Assembly (NCBI RefSeq): GCF_019264355.1
Contig: NZ_JAHVAH010000001.1
Span: 1,286,001-1,350,000, forward strand
Origin: Sphingomicrobium clamense
GTDB taxonomy: Bacteria > Pseudomonadota > Alphaproteobacteria > Sphingomonadales > Sphingomonadaceae
Direction of reading: 5' to 3'
Length of the DNA: 64,000 nt
The notes under the pieces are model-generated. The model did no database searches. It was not told the DNA's origin and saw nothing but the letters and a program-made list of their open reading frames with translations. Of the stretch, positions 48,280 through 56,498 are shown piece by piece. How positions within the stretch are numbered: position 1 is the stretch's first letter; the number at the start of each line of letters is the position of its first letter. The position numbers and the translations under genes are program-made.

Positions 48280-48698
48280 TTCAGCCGCTCGGCGGTTTCG
48301 CGGATCAGCGCGATCATGTTGGGCACGCCCTGGGTGCGGTTGGACGACAGTTCGCGGGTCAGGTCGAACGGCTCCAGCTTGGCGGCAATGTCCGTCTCGG
48401 CGACTTCGGCCGCAGGGCGGTCCTGAACGCTGGCCACGACCAAAGCGACGACACCCTTGGTGATCGCGGCATTGCTGTCCGCGAGCCAGTGGAGTGTTCC
48501 TTCATCGGTGATCGTCGGATAGACCCACACGCTTGCCGAACAGCCGCGCACCTTGGTGGCGTCCGTCTTGAGCGCGTCGGGCATGGGTTCGAGTTGCCGA
48601 CCGAGATCGATCAGCAGGCGATAGCGGTCCTCGCTATCGAGGAATTCATACTCGGTTTCGAGATCGCTGAGGGGCGGTAAGGTCATCGGCGCCGCCAT
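48276..48698 (-). CDS. sufE: Cysteine desulfuration protein SufE
   Basis: SufE accepts sulfur from SufS and passes it to the Fe-S scaffold. The 140-residue product has DLETEYEFLDSEDRYRLLIDLGRQL in parts at the start, then VRGCSASVWV with the sulfur-accepting Cys53. Starts at 48698 (MAAP) and 48686 (MTLPPL) are both possible. Its start overlaps the 3' end of the upstream small membrane gene by about 50 bases, so it is transcribed with the psp run. The suf assembly genes are not in the window. Confidence 0.92.
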   Translation of the reverse strand: MAAPMTLPPLSDLETEYEFLDSEDRYRLLIDLGRQLEPMPDALKTDATKVRGCSASVWVYPTITDEGTLHWLADSNAAITKGVVALVVASVQDRPAAEVAETDIAAKLEPFDLTRELSSNRTQGVPNMIALIRETAERLK

Positions 48699-48978
48699 AG
48701 CCAAGCTGTTCGGGCTCGCGCAATCGTTCGATTTCGGCGGCCAGGCTGTTGCCGTCCTCGACGGTGATCTTTTCGAGCACCTTCACGCGATCGGTGAGCA
48801 TGGTCACCTGCTGCCGAAGCTCCTTGATCTGTGCGTCGTCGATCCCGGCGGTATGGCGCTTCTTCCTGTTGGTGCCCATCCGGTCGGCGCCGACGACTGC
48901 CGTCAGCAGGTAGCGCAGCATGAACAGGCCGAGCACGATCCAGATCGTGATGAAAATGCTTTCGGTGAAGGCGTCCAT
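48646..48978 (-). CDS. Small membrane/coiled-coil protein of the psp run (copy 4)
   Basis: The 110-residue product has one membrane helix (FITIWIVLGLFMLRYLLTAVV, residues about 9-29), then a coiled coil containing LTDRVKVLEKITVEDGNSL. The stretch matches the core of the neighbouring genes: R-V-x-V-L-E-x-I-T-x-E with LAxEI following. I do not recognise a named family. It is the last small gene before sufE, whose start it overlaps. The topology resembles PspB (short N-terminal anchor, cytosolic helix), suggesting that it joins the Psp membrane complex. This is inference. Confidence 0.8.
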   Translation of the reverse strand: MDAFTESIFITIWIVLGLFMLRYLLTAVVGADRMGTNRKKRHTAGIDDAQIKELRQQVTMLTDRVKVLEKITVEDGNSLAAEIERLREPEQLGYGGADDLTAPQRSRNRV

Positions 48979-48989
48979 GCTAACTGCTC

Positions 48990-49262
48990 CTAGGCGCGGT
49001 CTGCAGTCTTGGTCTTGCCCGCCGACAATTCGTCAAGTGTCGGCCCGCTGCGATCTTCGAGCGCCGCGATTTCCGCGGCGAGGCTATTGCCTTCCTCCAC
49101 CGTGATGCGCTCGAGCACCCGGACCCGCTCCTTGAGCGCCTCAAACTCTTCCTGCTGGATATTTGGCCCGTCGGCATCCTTCTTCAGGCGCGCAAGCATG
49201 TTGATGAGCACCAAGGTGAAGATCATCGAAGCGACGACGATCATGACGATTTCAATGGGCAT
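48990..49262 (-). CDS. Small membrane/coiled-coil protein of the psp run (copy 3)
   Basis: The 90-residue product has a membrane helix (VMIVVASMIFTLVLINMLARL) and then FEALKERVRVLERITVEEGN, closing with LAAEIAALED. The coiled-coil core is nearly identical to that of the gene at 48646. The family is unnamed. It lies 5 bases after the gene at 49268 and 11 bases before the gene at 48646, so all are likely cotranscribed. I infer a role like PspB. Confidence 0.8.
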   Translation of the reverse strand: MPIEIVMIVVASMIFTLVLINMLARLKKDADGPNIQQEEFEALKERVRVLERITVEEGNSLAAEIAALEDRSGPTLDELSAGKTKTADRA

Positions 49263-49267
49263 GGGGC

Positions 49268-49561
49268 CTAGTCCTGCTTTTCGCGCTGGTCGCTGAGCGT
49301 CTTGAGCGCGTCGATTTCCGCCTCGAGGCGAGAGGGCTTGTCGGTCACGATCCGCTCGAGCGTTTCGAGCCGATCGTGCACGGCGGTAAGTTGCTGCGTG
49401 AGCTGCTCGTTCTCTTGCGTTAGTTCACGCACGCGCTCGTCTGCCTCTGGCGACCCTGGCGCGGCTTTCTTCTTTCCGAAGATCGCAATCAGGACCTGCG
49501 CGAACATCACGATCGCAACGATCGCGACCACGAACGCGAAAATCATTGCGAGGCCCTGCAT
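49268..49561 (-). CDS. Small membrane/coiled-coil protein of the psp run (copy 2)
   Basis: The 97-residue product has a membrane helix (MIFAFVVAIVAIVMFAQVLIA), a short basic loop (GKKKAAPG), and a coiled coil ending VHDRLETLERIVTDKPSRLE with LEAEIDALK. The motif is a looser version of its neighbours. The ATG at 49561 overlaps the stop of the gene at 49561-49872 (TGATG), showing tight coupling. Confidence 0.78.
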   Translation of the reverse strand: MQGLAMIFAFVVAIVAIVMFAQVLIAIFGKKKAAPGSPEADERVRELTQENEQLTQQLTAVHDRLETLERIVTDKPSRLEAEIDALKTLSDQREKQD

Positions 49562-49872
49562 CAGCTGGTCTCGCGGGTCTTGAAGCGCGGCGTCGAGAGC
49601 GCGTCGCTAAGGTCATCTTCGCGAGCATCCTGCAACGCTTCGATCTCGCTGGCGAGCCGGGCGCCCTCGTCGGTCGCAATCCGCTCGAGCACGCGAACAC
49701 GCTTTTCCAAAGCCTGGATCCGCTTTTCGGTCGCGGGGTCCTCGACCGGCGCGATCTTCTTCATCGTGTCGGTCTCGTCCTCATATTCATAGCCATGCTT
49801 GGCCGCGATCCAGCGGTTGATGATCGATGCGGCGGTGCCGATCAGCACCACGCCGACGATCATTTCGAACAC
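49561..49872 (-). CDS. Small membrane/coiled-coil protein of the psp run (copy 1)
   Basis: The product of about 103 residues has an N-terminal helix (MIVGVVLIGTAASIINRWIA), then an acidic stretch, then IQALEKRVRVLERIATDEGA with RLASEIEALQD, and a Ser/Thr-rich tail. I chose GTG 49872, which has AGGA eight bases upstream; TTG 49878 and ATG 49863 are alternatives. It follows pspC by about 33 bases. The motif is shared with the other small genes of this run. Confidence 0.75.
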   Translation of the reverse strand: MFEMIVGVVLIGTAASIINRWIAAKHGYEYEDETDTMKKIAPVEDPATEKRIQALEKRVRVLERIATDEGARLASEIEALQDAREDDLSDALSTPRFKTRETS

Positions 49873-49905
49873 ACCCAAAGTCCTGCCCCTTCCTAAGACC
49901 GCCGT

Positions 49906-50295
49906 TTAGCGGAGGTCGTCAATCTGTTGTGCCAATACCCGATTTTCGGTCGTGACATAATGTTCGATGTCGGCAAGCCGCCGGTCGATATCGCGAAACT
50001 GGCTGTTGATCTGCTTGGTCGAACGCGACGGATTGGCGCGCACGCCCTGCCAGAATTTCTTCTCTTCATCGTCGACCGGGTTGAGGTCGGGCGGACGCTT
50101 GGGCGTGATCATCGCCGCGAGGAAGTAGAAGAACAGCATCGCGCCGCCCGACAGGATGACCGAGGCCAGGAACATCAGGCGCACGATCGTGACGTCGAGC
50201 CCGGTATAGTCGGCAATGCCGGCATTCACGCCGAAGACCTTGCCGTAATAGGGGTCGCGGTAGAATTTGGTTTTGCTCGATTGGTTCGAAGCCAT
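49906..50295 (-). CDS. pspC: Phage shock protein C (PspC-domain)
   Basis: PspC is a membrane sensor/effector of the envelope-stress response. The 129-residue product has a PspC domain (YYGKVFGVNAGIADYTGLDVTIVRL then the helix MFLASVILSGGAMLFFYFLAAM) followed by a cytosolic coiled coil. That tail (IDRRLADIEHYVTTENRVLAQQI) carries the same motif as PspB and the four small genes downstream. It starts 5 bases after pspB. Confidence 0.92.
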   Translation of the reverse strand: MASNQSSKTKFYRDPYYGKVFGVNAGIADYTGLDVTIVRLMFLASVILSGGAMLFFYFLAAMITPKRPPDLNPVDDEEKKFWQGVRANPSRSTKQINSQFRDIDRRLADIEHYVTTENRVLAQQIDDLR

Positions 50296-50300
50296 GGTCC

Positions 50301-50621
50301 TTAGCGCTCCTTCTTCATCATCCGGTCATGCTTGGCGAGCAGCTCGTCGGTGCGATTGAGAAGGTCTCGATCTTCCTTGTAGTCGAGCTGCGGCCGCGCG
50401 GGCATGCACTTCTCTTTCCAGTCCGGATTTTCGGCGGTCATGATGCGTTCGATCGTGCACAGGCGATCGTCTAGTCGACGCGCAGCCTCATGCAGATCGT
50501 CTAGCAACTTCTCGTCCGGCTCGGTCAGCGTCGCCTGGCTCTTCCACTTCGTGATGTAGTGAAAGATGATCCATGGCAGCGCCACGAAAATGAAAAATAG
50601 CGGAATGACTTCGTCGCCCAT
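50301..50621 (-). CDS. pspB: Phage shock protein B
   Basis: PspB is a small inner-membrane protein that senses envelope stress with PspC and controls PspA. The 106-residue product has a membrane helix (VIPLFFIFVALPWIIFHYITKW) and then LDDRLCTIERIMTAENPDWK, the PspB signature with the E-N-P-x-W ending. It is about 30 residues longer than E. coli PspB, with an extra basic tail (NRTDELLAKHDRMMKKER). It lies 31 bases after pspA and 5 before pspC. Confidence 0.9.
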   Translation of the reverse strand: MGDEVIPLFFIFVALPWIIFHYITKWKSQATLTEPDEKLLDDLHEAARRLDDRLCTIERIMTAENPDWKEKCMPARPQLDYKEDRDLLNRTDELLAKHDRMMKKER

Positions 50622-50652
50622 ACCTTAAAATCCCCTTTGCCGCGTCGTGCGG

Positions 50653-51324
50653 TCAGTCTTTCTTGCGTTCGGCCATCTTGGCCTTGAGTGCGGCGAGCTC
50701 TTCGTCGACCTTGTCGGACGAGCGCAGCTCGTTGAGTTCTTCCTCGAGCCCCTTGGGGCCTTCAAGCGCGAGCGCGTCGGCCTGTCCCTCGGCGAGGTCG
50801 GCGCGGCGTTCGAGCATCTCGAAGCGCGAGAAGGCATCTTCGGTGCGATTGCCGTGGAGCAGTTCGCGCGCCTTGGCTCGGCTGACCGCGCTTTCCAGAC
50901 GCGATGCGATGGCGTTCTGGCGGGCCCGGGCTTCACGCAGCTTGGCCTGCAATTTCGCGATGTCGGCTTCGTAGCTGCGCAGTGTCGCGTCGATCTGCTC
51001 GATCTCTTCGCGCAGCCCCTCGGCCATGTCGGTCGCCTTCTGGCGCTCGATCAGCGCCTGCTTGGCGAGGTCCTCGCGATCCTTCGACAGCGCCAGCTCG
51101 GCCTTCTCGGTCCAGCTGTTTTGGAGCGCTTCGAGGCGGGAGAGGGCGCGGCGCATCTCTTTCCCGTCCGCGATCGCACGAGCGGCCGAGGCGCGAACCT
51201 CGACCAGCGTTTCTTCCATTTCGAGAATGATCATCCGGATCATGCGTGCCGGATCTTCGGCGCGATCCAGGATCTCGGTCATGTTGGCGGCGAAAATGTC
51301 CCTGACACGAGAAAATACTGCCAT
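50653..51324 (-). CDS. pspA: Phage shock protein A (PspA/IM30 family)
   Basis: PspA binds stressed inner membranes and inhibits PspF when idle. The 223-residue product is almost entirely helical: an N-terminal amphipathic helix (AVFSRVRDIFAANMTEILDRAEDP in two stretches), then coiled coils, with normal length. The ATG at 51324 (MAVFSRV) is the usual N-terminus; the frame opens 12 bases earlier. A sigma-54-like promoter lies 36 bases or more upstream (51360-51378), and pspF is divergent. It heads a run reaching sufE and the thioesterase. Confidence 0.95.
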   Translation of the reverse strand: MAVFSRVRDIFAANMTEILDRAEDPARMIRMIILEMEETLVEVRASAARAIADGKEMRRALSRLEALQNSWTEKAELALSKDREDLAKQALIERQKATDMAEGLREEIEQIDATLRSYEADIAKLQAKLREARARQNAIASRLESAVSRAKARELLHGNRTEDAFSRFEMLERRADLAEGQADALALEGPKGLEEELNELRSSDKVDEELAALKAKMAERKKD

Positions 51325-51359
51325 TGAAAACTCCAAACCCGATTCCGTTGCAAAATCCT

Positions 51360-51378
51360 ATGCTAGGATCATGCCAAT
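51360..51378 (-). promoter_or_regulatory. Candidate sigma-54 (-24/-12) promoter of pspA
   Basis: On the minus strand the bases read TTGGCATGATCCTAGCAT, with GG and GC ten bases apart, as required for sigma-54. It lies upstream of pspA and its activator PspF is encoded next door. One further inverted repeat (GGTGG 51452-51456, CCACC 51463-51467) could be a PspF site. Confidence 0.65.
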
Positions 51379-51479
51379 ATGTCCGATAAGTCACTATAGC
51401 GGGATTTTCTTCGTTTTTCGACGAAAATCGGTGCGAAAATTCTTGCCAAGTGGTGGGAAATGCCACCAAGGGTTGGCGT

Positions 51480-52523
51480 ATGGAGCGGGCCAATCAATTT
51501 GTCGGGTCGAGCCTGGCATTCCTCGACGCGGTCGAGCGAGCGAGCCGGGCTGCGCCGTTAAACCGTCCGGTGCTCGTGATCGGCGAGCGCGGGACGGGCA
51601 AGGAACTGATTGCCGAGCGACTGCACCACCTGTCGACCCGCTGGTCGGGTCCGCTGGTGACGATGAACTGCGCCGCATTGCCCGAGACGCTCATCGAGGC
51701 CGAGTTGTTCGGCCACGAGGCGGGGAGCTTCACCGGCGCCGCCAAGACCCGCGCCGGCCGCTTCGAGGAGGCCGATGGCGGCACGCTCTTCCTCGACGAG
51801 CTTGCGACGCTGAGTTCGCCGGCGCAGGACCGGCTACTGCGCGCCGTCGAATATGGCGAAGTCACGCGGATCGGTGCCTCCAAGCCAATTTCGGTCGACG
51901 TGCGCATCGTCGCGGCGACCAACGAACATCTTCCGACCCTTGTCCAACAGGGGCGTTTCCGCGCCGACTTGCTCGACCGGTTGAGCTTCGAGGTCGTGAC
52001 CCTGCCGCCGCTTCGCGCTCGTGAAGGCGATATCGCGCTGCTCGCGGATCATTTCGGCCGGCGGATGGCGGTCGAGCTCGATTGGCCCAACTGGCCAGGA
52101 TTTGGCAAGGAAGCGCTGCAACGCCTTGAAAACTATGACTGGCCGGGCAATGTCCGCGAGCTTCGCAATGTCGTCGAACGTGCCGTCTATCGCGCCGAAG
52201 ATCCCGAGCGCGAAGTGACCAAGATCAACTTCGACCCGTTCCGCTCGCCCTGGTCGCCTTTGTCGGTCAGGCCGGTCAGCGAGGAGCCGCCCGAGGATGA
52301 CGAACCCGTATCGACCGCGCCGACCGAAACGGTCGAGCCGGCAGTGACGCTGGAGACGGACGACTTCAAGGGCAGTGTCGCGGATTATGAGGCGCAGCTG
52401 ATCAAGGCCGCTCTCGAGAAAAACCGCTATAACCAGCGCGCGACCGCGGAGGCGCTTGGACTCAGCTACGACCAGCTCCGTCATGCGATGAAGCGGTTGA
52501 AGCTCAACGCCGACGCCAGCTAG
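51480..52523 (+). CDS. pspF: Sigma-54-dependent activator PspF
   Basis: PspF opens sigma-54 promoters of the psp operon. The 347-residue product starts almost directly with the AAA+ domain and has no receiver or other sensor domain, as in E. coli PspF, where PspA supplies the control. Walker A is GERGTGKE at 35-42, the sigma-54 contact loop is GSFTGA at 82-87 (commonly GAFTGA), and a Fis-type helix-turn-helix lies at the C-terminus (NQRATAEALGLSYDQLRHAMKRL). It is longer than E. coli PspF because of an acidic linker (about 265-305). The ATG at 51480 is preferred over one 30 bases upstream. Confidence 0.93.
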   Translation: MERANQFVGSSLAFLDAVERASRAAPLNRPVLVIGERGTGKELIAERLHHLSTRWSGPLVTMNCAALPETLIEAELFGHEAGSFTGAAKTRAGRFEEADGGTLFLDELATLSSPAQDRLLRAVEYGEVTRIGASKPISVDVRIVAATNEHLPTLVQQGRFRADLLDRLSFEVVTLPPLRAREGDIALLADHFGRRMAVELDWPNWPGFGKEALQRLENYDWPGNVRELRNVVERAVYRAEDPEREVTKINFDPFRSPWSPLSVRPVSEEPPEDDEPVSTAPTETVEPAVTLETDDFKGSVADYEAQLIKAALEKNRYNQRATAEALGLSYDQLRHAMKRLKLNADAS

Positions 52524-52613
52524 CCCTCGTTCCGCACCGCGAACGACATTGACTTGCAACGGTCAGCCGTTAGGCGCGTTGGCCAGACGAACCTTCAACA
52601 GGAGATACCCCCG

Positions 52614-53243
52614 ATGGCTTTTGAACTTCCCGCCTTGCCCTTCGCCAAGGACGCGCTGGGCGATCACATGTCGGCCGAAACGCTCGATTATCACCATGGC
52701 AAGCACCACAACGCCTATGTTCAGAAGACCAATGGCATGCTCGACAATCACGAGCACGACCTGTCGGGCGCCAAGCTCTCCGAAGTGATCAAGCATGCCG
52801 CTGACAAGGGCGAGAAGGGCCTGTTCAACAACAGCGCGCAGATCTGGAACCACACCTTCTTCTGGCATGGCCTTGCGCCCGAGGGCTCGACCAAGCCGTC
52901 CGAAAAGCTCCAGTCGATGATCGATAGCGATTTCGGGTCGACCGACAAGCTGCTCGATGCGCTGTCGACCGAAAGCGCCAACCACTTCGCCAGCGGATGG
53001 GGTTGGCTGATCCTCAACAACGGCAAGCTCGAAGTGACCTCGCTGCACGATGCCGACAGCCCGGTCGCGCACGGCATGACGCCGCTATTCACCGTCGATG
53101 TCTGGGAGCATGCTTATTATATCGACTATCGCAACGCGCGCCCCGACTATCTCAAGAGCGTGCTTCACAACATCGTGAACTGGGACTTCGTCAGCCAGAA
53201 CCTCGATGGCAACGGCGTCGCCCGCGCCGACCAGGACGGCTAG
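52614..53243 (+). CDS. sodB: Superoxide dismutase (Fe/Mn family, probably Fe)
   Basis: This enzyme disproportionates superoxide in the cytosol. The 209-residue product has all four metal ligands: His27 (DYHHGKHH), His80 (NHTFFWHGL), Asp162 and His166 (DVWEHAYYIDYR). The SGWGWLILNNGKL stretch fits the iron type better than the manganese type, but metal choice is not certain. GGAGATA lies upstream of the ATG. It is convergent with the ABC permease, with a hairpin between. Confidence 0.95.
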   Translation: MAFELPALPFAKDALGDHMSAETLDYHHGKHHNAYVQKTNGMLDNHEHDLSGAKLSEVIKHAADKGEKGLFNNSAQIWNHTFFWHGLAPEGSTKPSEKLQSMIDSDFGSTDKLLDALSTESANHFASGWGWLILNNGKLEVTSLHDADSPVAHGMTPLFTVDVWEHAYYIDYRNARPDYLKSVLHNIVNWDFVSQNLDGNGVARADQDG

Positions 53244-53266
53244 GGCCGGCCGAAGTCGAGAAAATG

Positions 53267-53292
53267 AGGGCGGTGCCTGCGGGTGCCGCCCT
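53267..53292. terminator. Hairpin between sodB and the ABC permease
   Basis: AGGGCGG pairs with CCGCCCT around a 12-base loop, at the convergent 3' ends. The T-run on either side is short (TTATTGTTT on the plus strand, TCATTTTC on the minus strand), so it is a probable but not strong two-way terminator. Confidence 0.6.
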
Positions 53293-54053
53293 TATTGTTT
53301 GAGCTTCTTGCCCGTCTTGAAGATCCAGGCGATCGCGACCAGCGGGATGGCGATGGCGAGGGCCATGGCGAGGATGCTCGTCCACAGCGGCACGTCCTCG
53401 ACGCCGTAGAAGGTCCAGCGATAGCCCGAGACGAGATACACAATCGGATTGAACAGCGTGACCGTGCGCCAAGGTTCGGCAAGCGCGGAGACGGCGTAGA
53501 AGATGCCGCCGAGGAAGGTGAGGGGCGTCACGATCAGCAACGGCGCGAACTGCAGCTGCTCGAAGCTGTTGGCGAGCAGGCCGATGAAGAAGCCGAGCAG
53601 GCAGAAGCCGACCGCGATCGCGATCAGGAAGAGAAGCATCATCAGCGGATGTTCGACGCGCACGTCGACGAACAGGGTCGCGGTCGCAAGCGTGATGAGC
53701 GCCAGCAGCACCGACTTGGTCACCGCCGCACCGACATAGGCGGTGACGGTCTCGATAGGCGACAAGGGCGCTGAGAGTATTTCGTAGATCGTGCCGGTAA
53801 ACTTCGGAAAATAGATGCCGAAACTGGCATTGGCGATTGATTGCGTCAGGACCGAGAGCAGGATCAGGCCCGGGACGATGAAGCTGCCATAATCAATGCC
53901 TGCCATGTCGCTCATCCGGCTGCCGATCGCACTCCCGAAGACGAGGAAATATAGCGCGGTGGTGATGACCGGCGCCACCACGGACTGCCACAGCGTTCGC
54001 TTCCAGCGCGCCATTTCGAAGCGATAGATCGCGCCGACGCCGCGGGGGTTCAT
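53292..54053 (-). CDS. ABC-2-type transporter permease
   Basis: The 253-residue product has about six membrane helices and the ABC-2 pattern ([27 protein letters not shown], then [22 protein letters not shown] near the end). Such permeases work with one ATPase as drug, polysaccharide or lipid exporters; the substrate here is unknown. Its ATG overlaps the stop of the ATPase gene (ATGA), making the two a transporter pair. Confidence 0.85.
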   Translation of the reverse strand: MNPRGVGAIYRFEMARWKRTLWQSVVAPVITTALYFLVFGSAIGSRMSDMAGIDYGSFIVPGLILLSVLTQSIANASFGIYFPKFTGTIYEILSAPLSPIETVTAYVGAAVTKSVLLALITLATATLFVDVRVEHPLMMLLFLIAIAVGFCLLGFFIGLLANSFEQLQFAPLLIVTPLTFLGGIFYAVSALAEPWRTVTLFNPIVYLVSGYRWTFYGVEDVPLWTSILAMALAIAIPLVAIAWIFKTGKKLKQ

Positions 54054-54979
54054 GCGCGGCCTCCCTTCACGAGGCTGACGAAAATGTCCTCCAGGCTCGA
54101 CTGGCGGGTAGTAAGGTCGCGCCAGGCGATCCCAAGCTCGTCGAGCTTGCGCATCAGCTGCGGGATGCCGGTCTCGGCCGCGTAGCTGTCAAAGTCGTAG
54201 CAGAGCGTATTGCCGTCATCGTCGAGGCGCAGCGCCCAGCCTTCGAGGCCTGCCGGAACTGCTTCAAGTGGCTGTTCGAGGAAGAGCTTGAAGGTGCGCT
54301 GGCCAAGCTGGCTCATCAGCTCGTCTTTCCGGCCCATCGCGACGAGTTCGCCATTGCTGATGACACCGACGCGATCCGCCATTTCCTCGGCTTCCTCGAT
54401 ATAGTGAGTGGTGAGCACGATGGTGGTGCCGTCGCGCTGGAGGTCGCGGACAAGGTCCCACATGTCGCGGCGCAACTCGACGTCGACGCCGGCAGTCGGC
54501 TCGTCGAGGAAAAGCAGCTCGGGTTCGTGCGCGAGCGCCTTGGCGATCAACACGCGCCGCTTCATGCCGCCCGACAGCTCCATGATCTTGGCCTTGCGCT
54601 TGTCCCACAGTGTCAGGCGCTTCAGCAGCGTCTCGAGATACGCATCGTCGGAAGGTTTTCCGAACAGGCCGCGCGAAAAGCGCACCGTATCCCAGACCGT
54701 CTCGAAGGCTTCGGTCGTCAATTCCTGCGGCACCAGTCCGATCATCGAGCGGGCGGCGCGATAGTCGGTCTCGATATCATGTCCTTCGACAGTGACGGTG
54801 CCGCCGGTCTTGGTGACGATGCCGCAGACGATCGAGATCAGCGTCGTCTTGCCCGCGCCATTGGGGCCGAGCAGCGCGAAAATCTCGCCTTTGTCGAGCT
54901 CCAGACTGACGCCCTTGAGTGCTTCGGTCCCGCCAGCATAGGCCTTCCGGAGGCCGTCAATGGCGAGGATCGCGCTCAC
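54050..54979 (-). CDS. ABC transporter ATP-binding protein (ABC-2 partner)
   Basis: The 309-residue product has Walker [10 protein letters not shown], the signature LSGGMKRR, Walker [13 protein letters not shown] and the H-loop [15 protein letters not shown], followed by a C-terminal extension (about 225-309) of the type seen in DrrA-like exporters. The start is GTG 54979, which overlaps the yciB stop (GTGA); a longer frame inside yciB would not fit the family. Its stop overlaps the permease start. Confidence 0.93.
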   Translation of the reverse strand: MSAILAIDGLRKAYAGGTEALKGVSLELDKGEIFALLGPNGAGKTTLISIVCGIVTKTGGTVTVEGHDIETDYRAARSMIGLVPQELTTEAFETVWDTVRFSRGLFGKPSDDAYLETLLKRLTLWDKRKAKIMELSGGMKRRVLIAKALAHEPELLFLDEPTAGVDVELRRDMWDLVRDLQRDGTTIVLTTHYIEEAEEMADRVGVISNGELVAMGRKDELMSQLGQRTFKLFLEQPLEAVPAGLEGWALRLDDDGNTLCYDFDSYAAETGIPQLMRKLDELGIAWRDLTTRQSSLEDIFVSLVKGGRA

Positions 54980-55584
54980 TCGCTCTTGTCCGGTTCGGCG
55001 TTGAAGCCGTGGCGCATCAGCATCGGCATGTGCGCGAACACGAAGATGAAGGTGACCGGGATGAAGAACCACATCTTGAACGCGATCCAGAAGTCGGTGC
55101 TGGTGCTGCGCCAGACCGCCTCGTTGAGGATCGCCTTGAAGGCGAAGAAGAAGACCCAGTTGCGCGTAAAGAGATACCAGCCGCGATCGTCGAGCCCCGG
55201 GAAAGCGCTACCGAGCAGAGCCTTCAAAAGATTGCGACCCGTCAGCAGGCCGAATGCCAGGAGGATGCCGGCGAAGGTGTAGAGGATCGTCGGCTTCATC
55301 TTGATGAAGGTTTCGTTCTGTAGATAGATGGTCAGCGCGCCCATCACGCCCACCAGGACGGCAGAGAAAATCTGGATGCCGGTCACGTGACGGGTGAGGG
55401 CGTAGCTGAACCCCATTGCAGTGAAGATCGCGGCCATGAAGACGCCGGTGGCGACGAAAATGCCCCACTGGCTGTTGGCGACGAAAAAGAGGATCAACGG
55501 CCCGAGGTCGAGCAGAAGCTGCATCCCGCCCGAGGGCTTTTTCTTGCCGGTCTGCGGGGTGGGGATGGGCTTTACGTCACTCAT
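54976..55584 (-). CDS. yciB: Septation protein A (YciB/IspZ family)
   Basis: YciB is an inner-membrane protein linked to cell-envelope synthesis and intracellular septation. The 202-residue product has about five membrane helices and the family motifs [21 protein letters not shown] and [31 protein letters not shown] in parts. The ATG overlaps the ftsY stop, and its own stop overlaps the ATPase GTG start. It shares an operon with ftsY. Confidence 0.92.
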   Translation of the reverse strand: MSDVKPIPTPQTGKKKPSGGMQLLLDLGPLILFFVANSQWGIFVATGVFMAAIFTAMGFSYALTRHVTGIQIFSAVLVGVMGALTIYLQNETFIKMKPTILYTFAGILLAFGLLTGRNLLKALLGSAFPGLDDRGWYLFTRNWVFFFAFKAILNEAVWRSTSTDFWIAFKMWFFIPVTFIFVFAHMPMLMRHGFNAEPDKSE

Positions 55585-56498
55585 GCGGGCGGCAGTCCTG
55601 CAATAGCGCGGGCGACCGCGCGGGGGTCGAAGGGGCGGAGGTCGTCGACGCCTTCACCGACGCCGATGGCATGGATGGGCATGCCGAATTTCTCGGCGGC
55701 CGCGACGAGGACGCCGCCGCGGGCGGTGCCGTCGAGCTTGGTCATGATCAATCCGGTCACGCCGGCGGTTTCCTGAAACACCTCGATCTGGTTGAGGGCG
55801 TTCTGGCCGGTGGTGGCATCCAACACGAGCAGAACGTCGTGGGGGGCTTCCTCGTTGAGTTTGCCCAAGACCCTGCGGACCTTGGTGAGTTCTTCCATGA
55901 GGTGCGACTTGTTTTGGAGGCGTCCGGCGGTGTCGACGATGAGAACGTCGATGCCCTGCGCAGTGGCCTGCTTGACGCCGTCCCAGACGAGACCGGCGGC
56001 GTCGCTGCCTTCTTTGCCAGCGATGACGGGTGCGCCGATGCGCTGGCCCCAGACCTGAAGCTGTTCGATGGCGGCGGCGCGAAACGTGTCGCCCGCGGCT
56101 AGCAGGACGCCATAATCCTGTTCCTGGAGCAGGTGTCCGACTTTGCCGATGGTCGTGGTCTTGCCCGAACCGTTGACGCCGATCACGAGGATGACGTGGG
56201 GCCGGGGAAAACCGTAAATATCCAGCGGCTTGGCGACCGGAGCCAAGATCTTCTCGATCTCTTCGGCGAGGATGGTGCGCAGCCCGCGCTCGTCGATCTG
56301 CTCGAACTTGCGCGCGGCGATGGCGTCGCGAATGCGCTTGGAGGCTTCGGGGCCGAGATCGGAGGCGATCAGCGCTTCCTCGATATCGTCGAGGGTGGCG
56401 GTGTCGAGCGCAGCCTTGGAGGTAAGGCCCGAAAGATTCTCTGCCACCCGGTCGGAGGTCTTGCGAAATCCGCCCGTCAGGCGCTCGAGCCAACTCAT
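55581..56498 (-). CDS. ftsY: Signal recognition particle receptor FtsY
   Basis: FtsY is the membrane receptor for Ffh-bound ribosomes. The 305-residue product has the NG domain only, with G1 GVNGSGKTTTIGK (107-119), DTAGRLQNK and TKLDGTARGG. The long acidic A domain of E. coli FtsY is absent, as in many alphaproteobacteria. The ATG overlaps the mtaB stop. Its partner ffh is in the same window at 60838. Confidence 0.95.
   Translation of the reverse strand: MSWLERLTGGFRKTSDRVAENLSGLTSKAALDTATLDDIEEALIASDLGPEASKRIRDAIAARKFEQIDERGLRTILAEEIEKILAPVAKPLDIYGFPRPHVILVIGVNGSGKTTTIGKVGHLLQEQDYGVLLAAGDTFRAAAIEQLQVWGQRIGAPVIAGKEGSDAAGLVWDGVKQATAQGIDVLIVDTAGRLQNKSHLMEELTKVRRVLGKLNEEAPHDVLLVLDATTGQNALNQIEVFQETAGVTGLIMTKLDGTARGGVLVAAAEKFGMPIHAIGVGEGVDDLRPFDPRAVARAIAGLPPA

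Noticed and set aside
52529..52544. GTTC-N8-GAAC repeat upstream of sodB as a LexA box
   Set aside because: The spacing and half-site orientation do not match the GTTC-N7-GTTC operator seen at recA.
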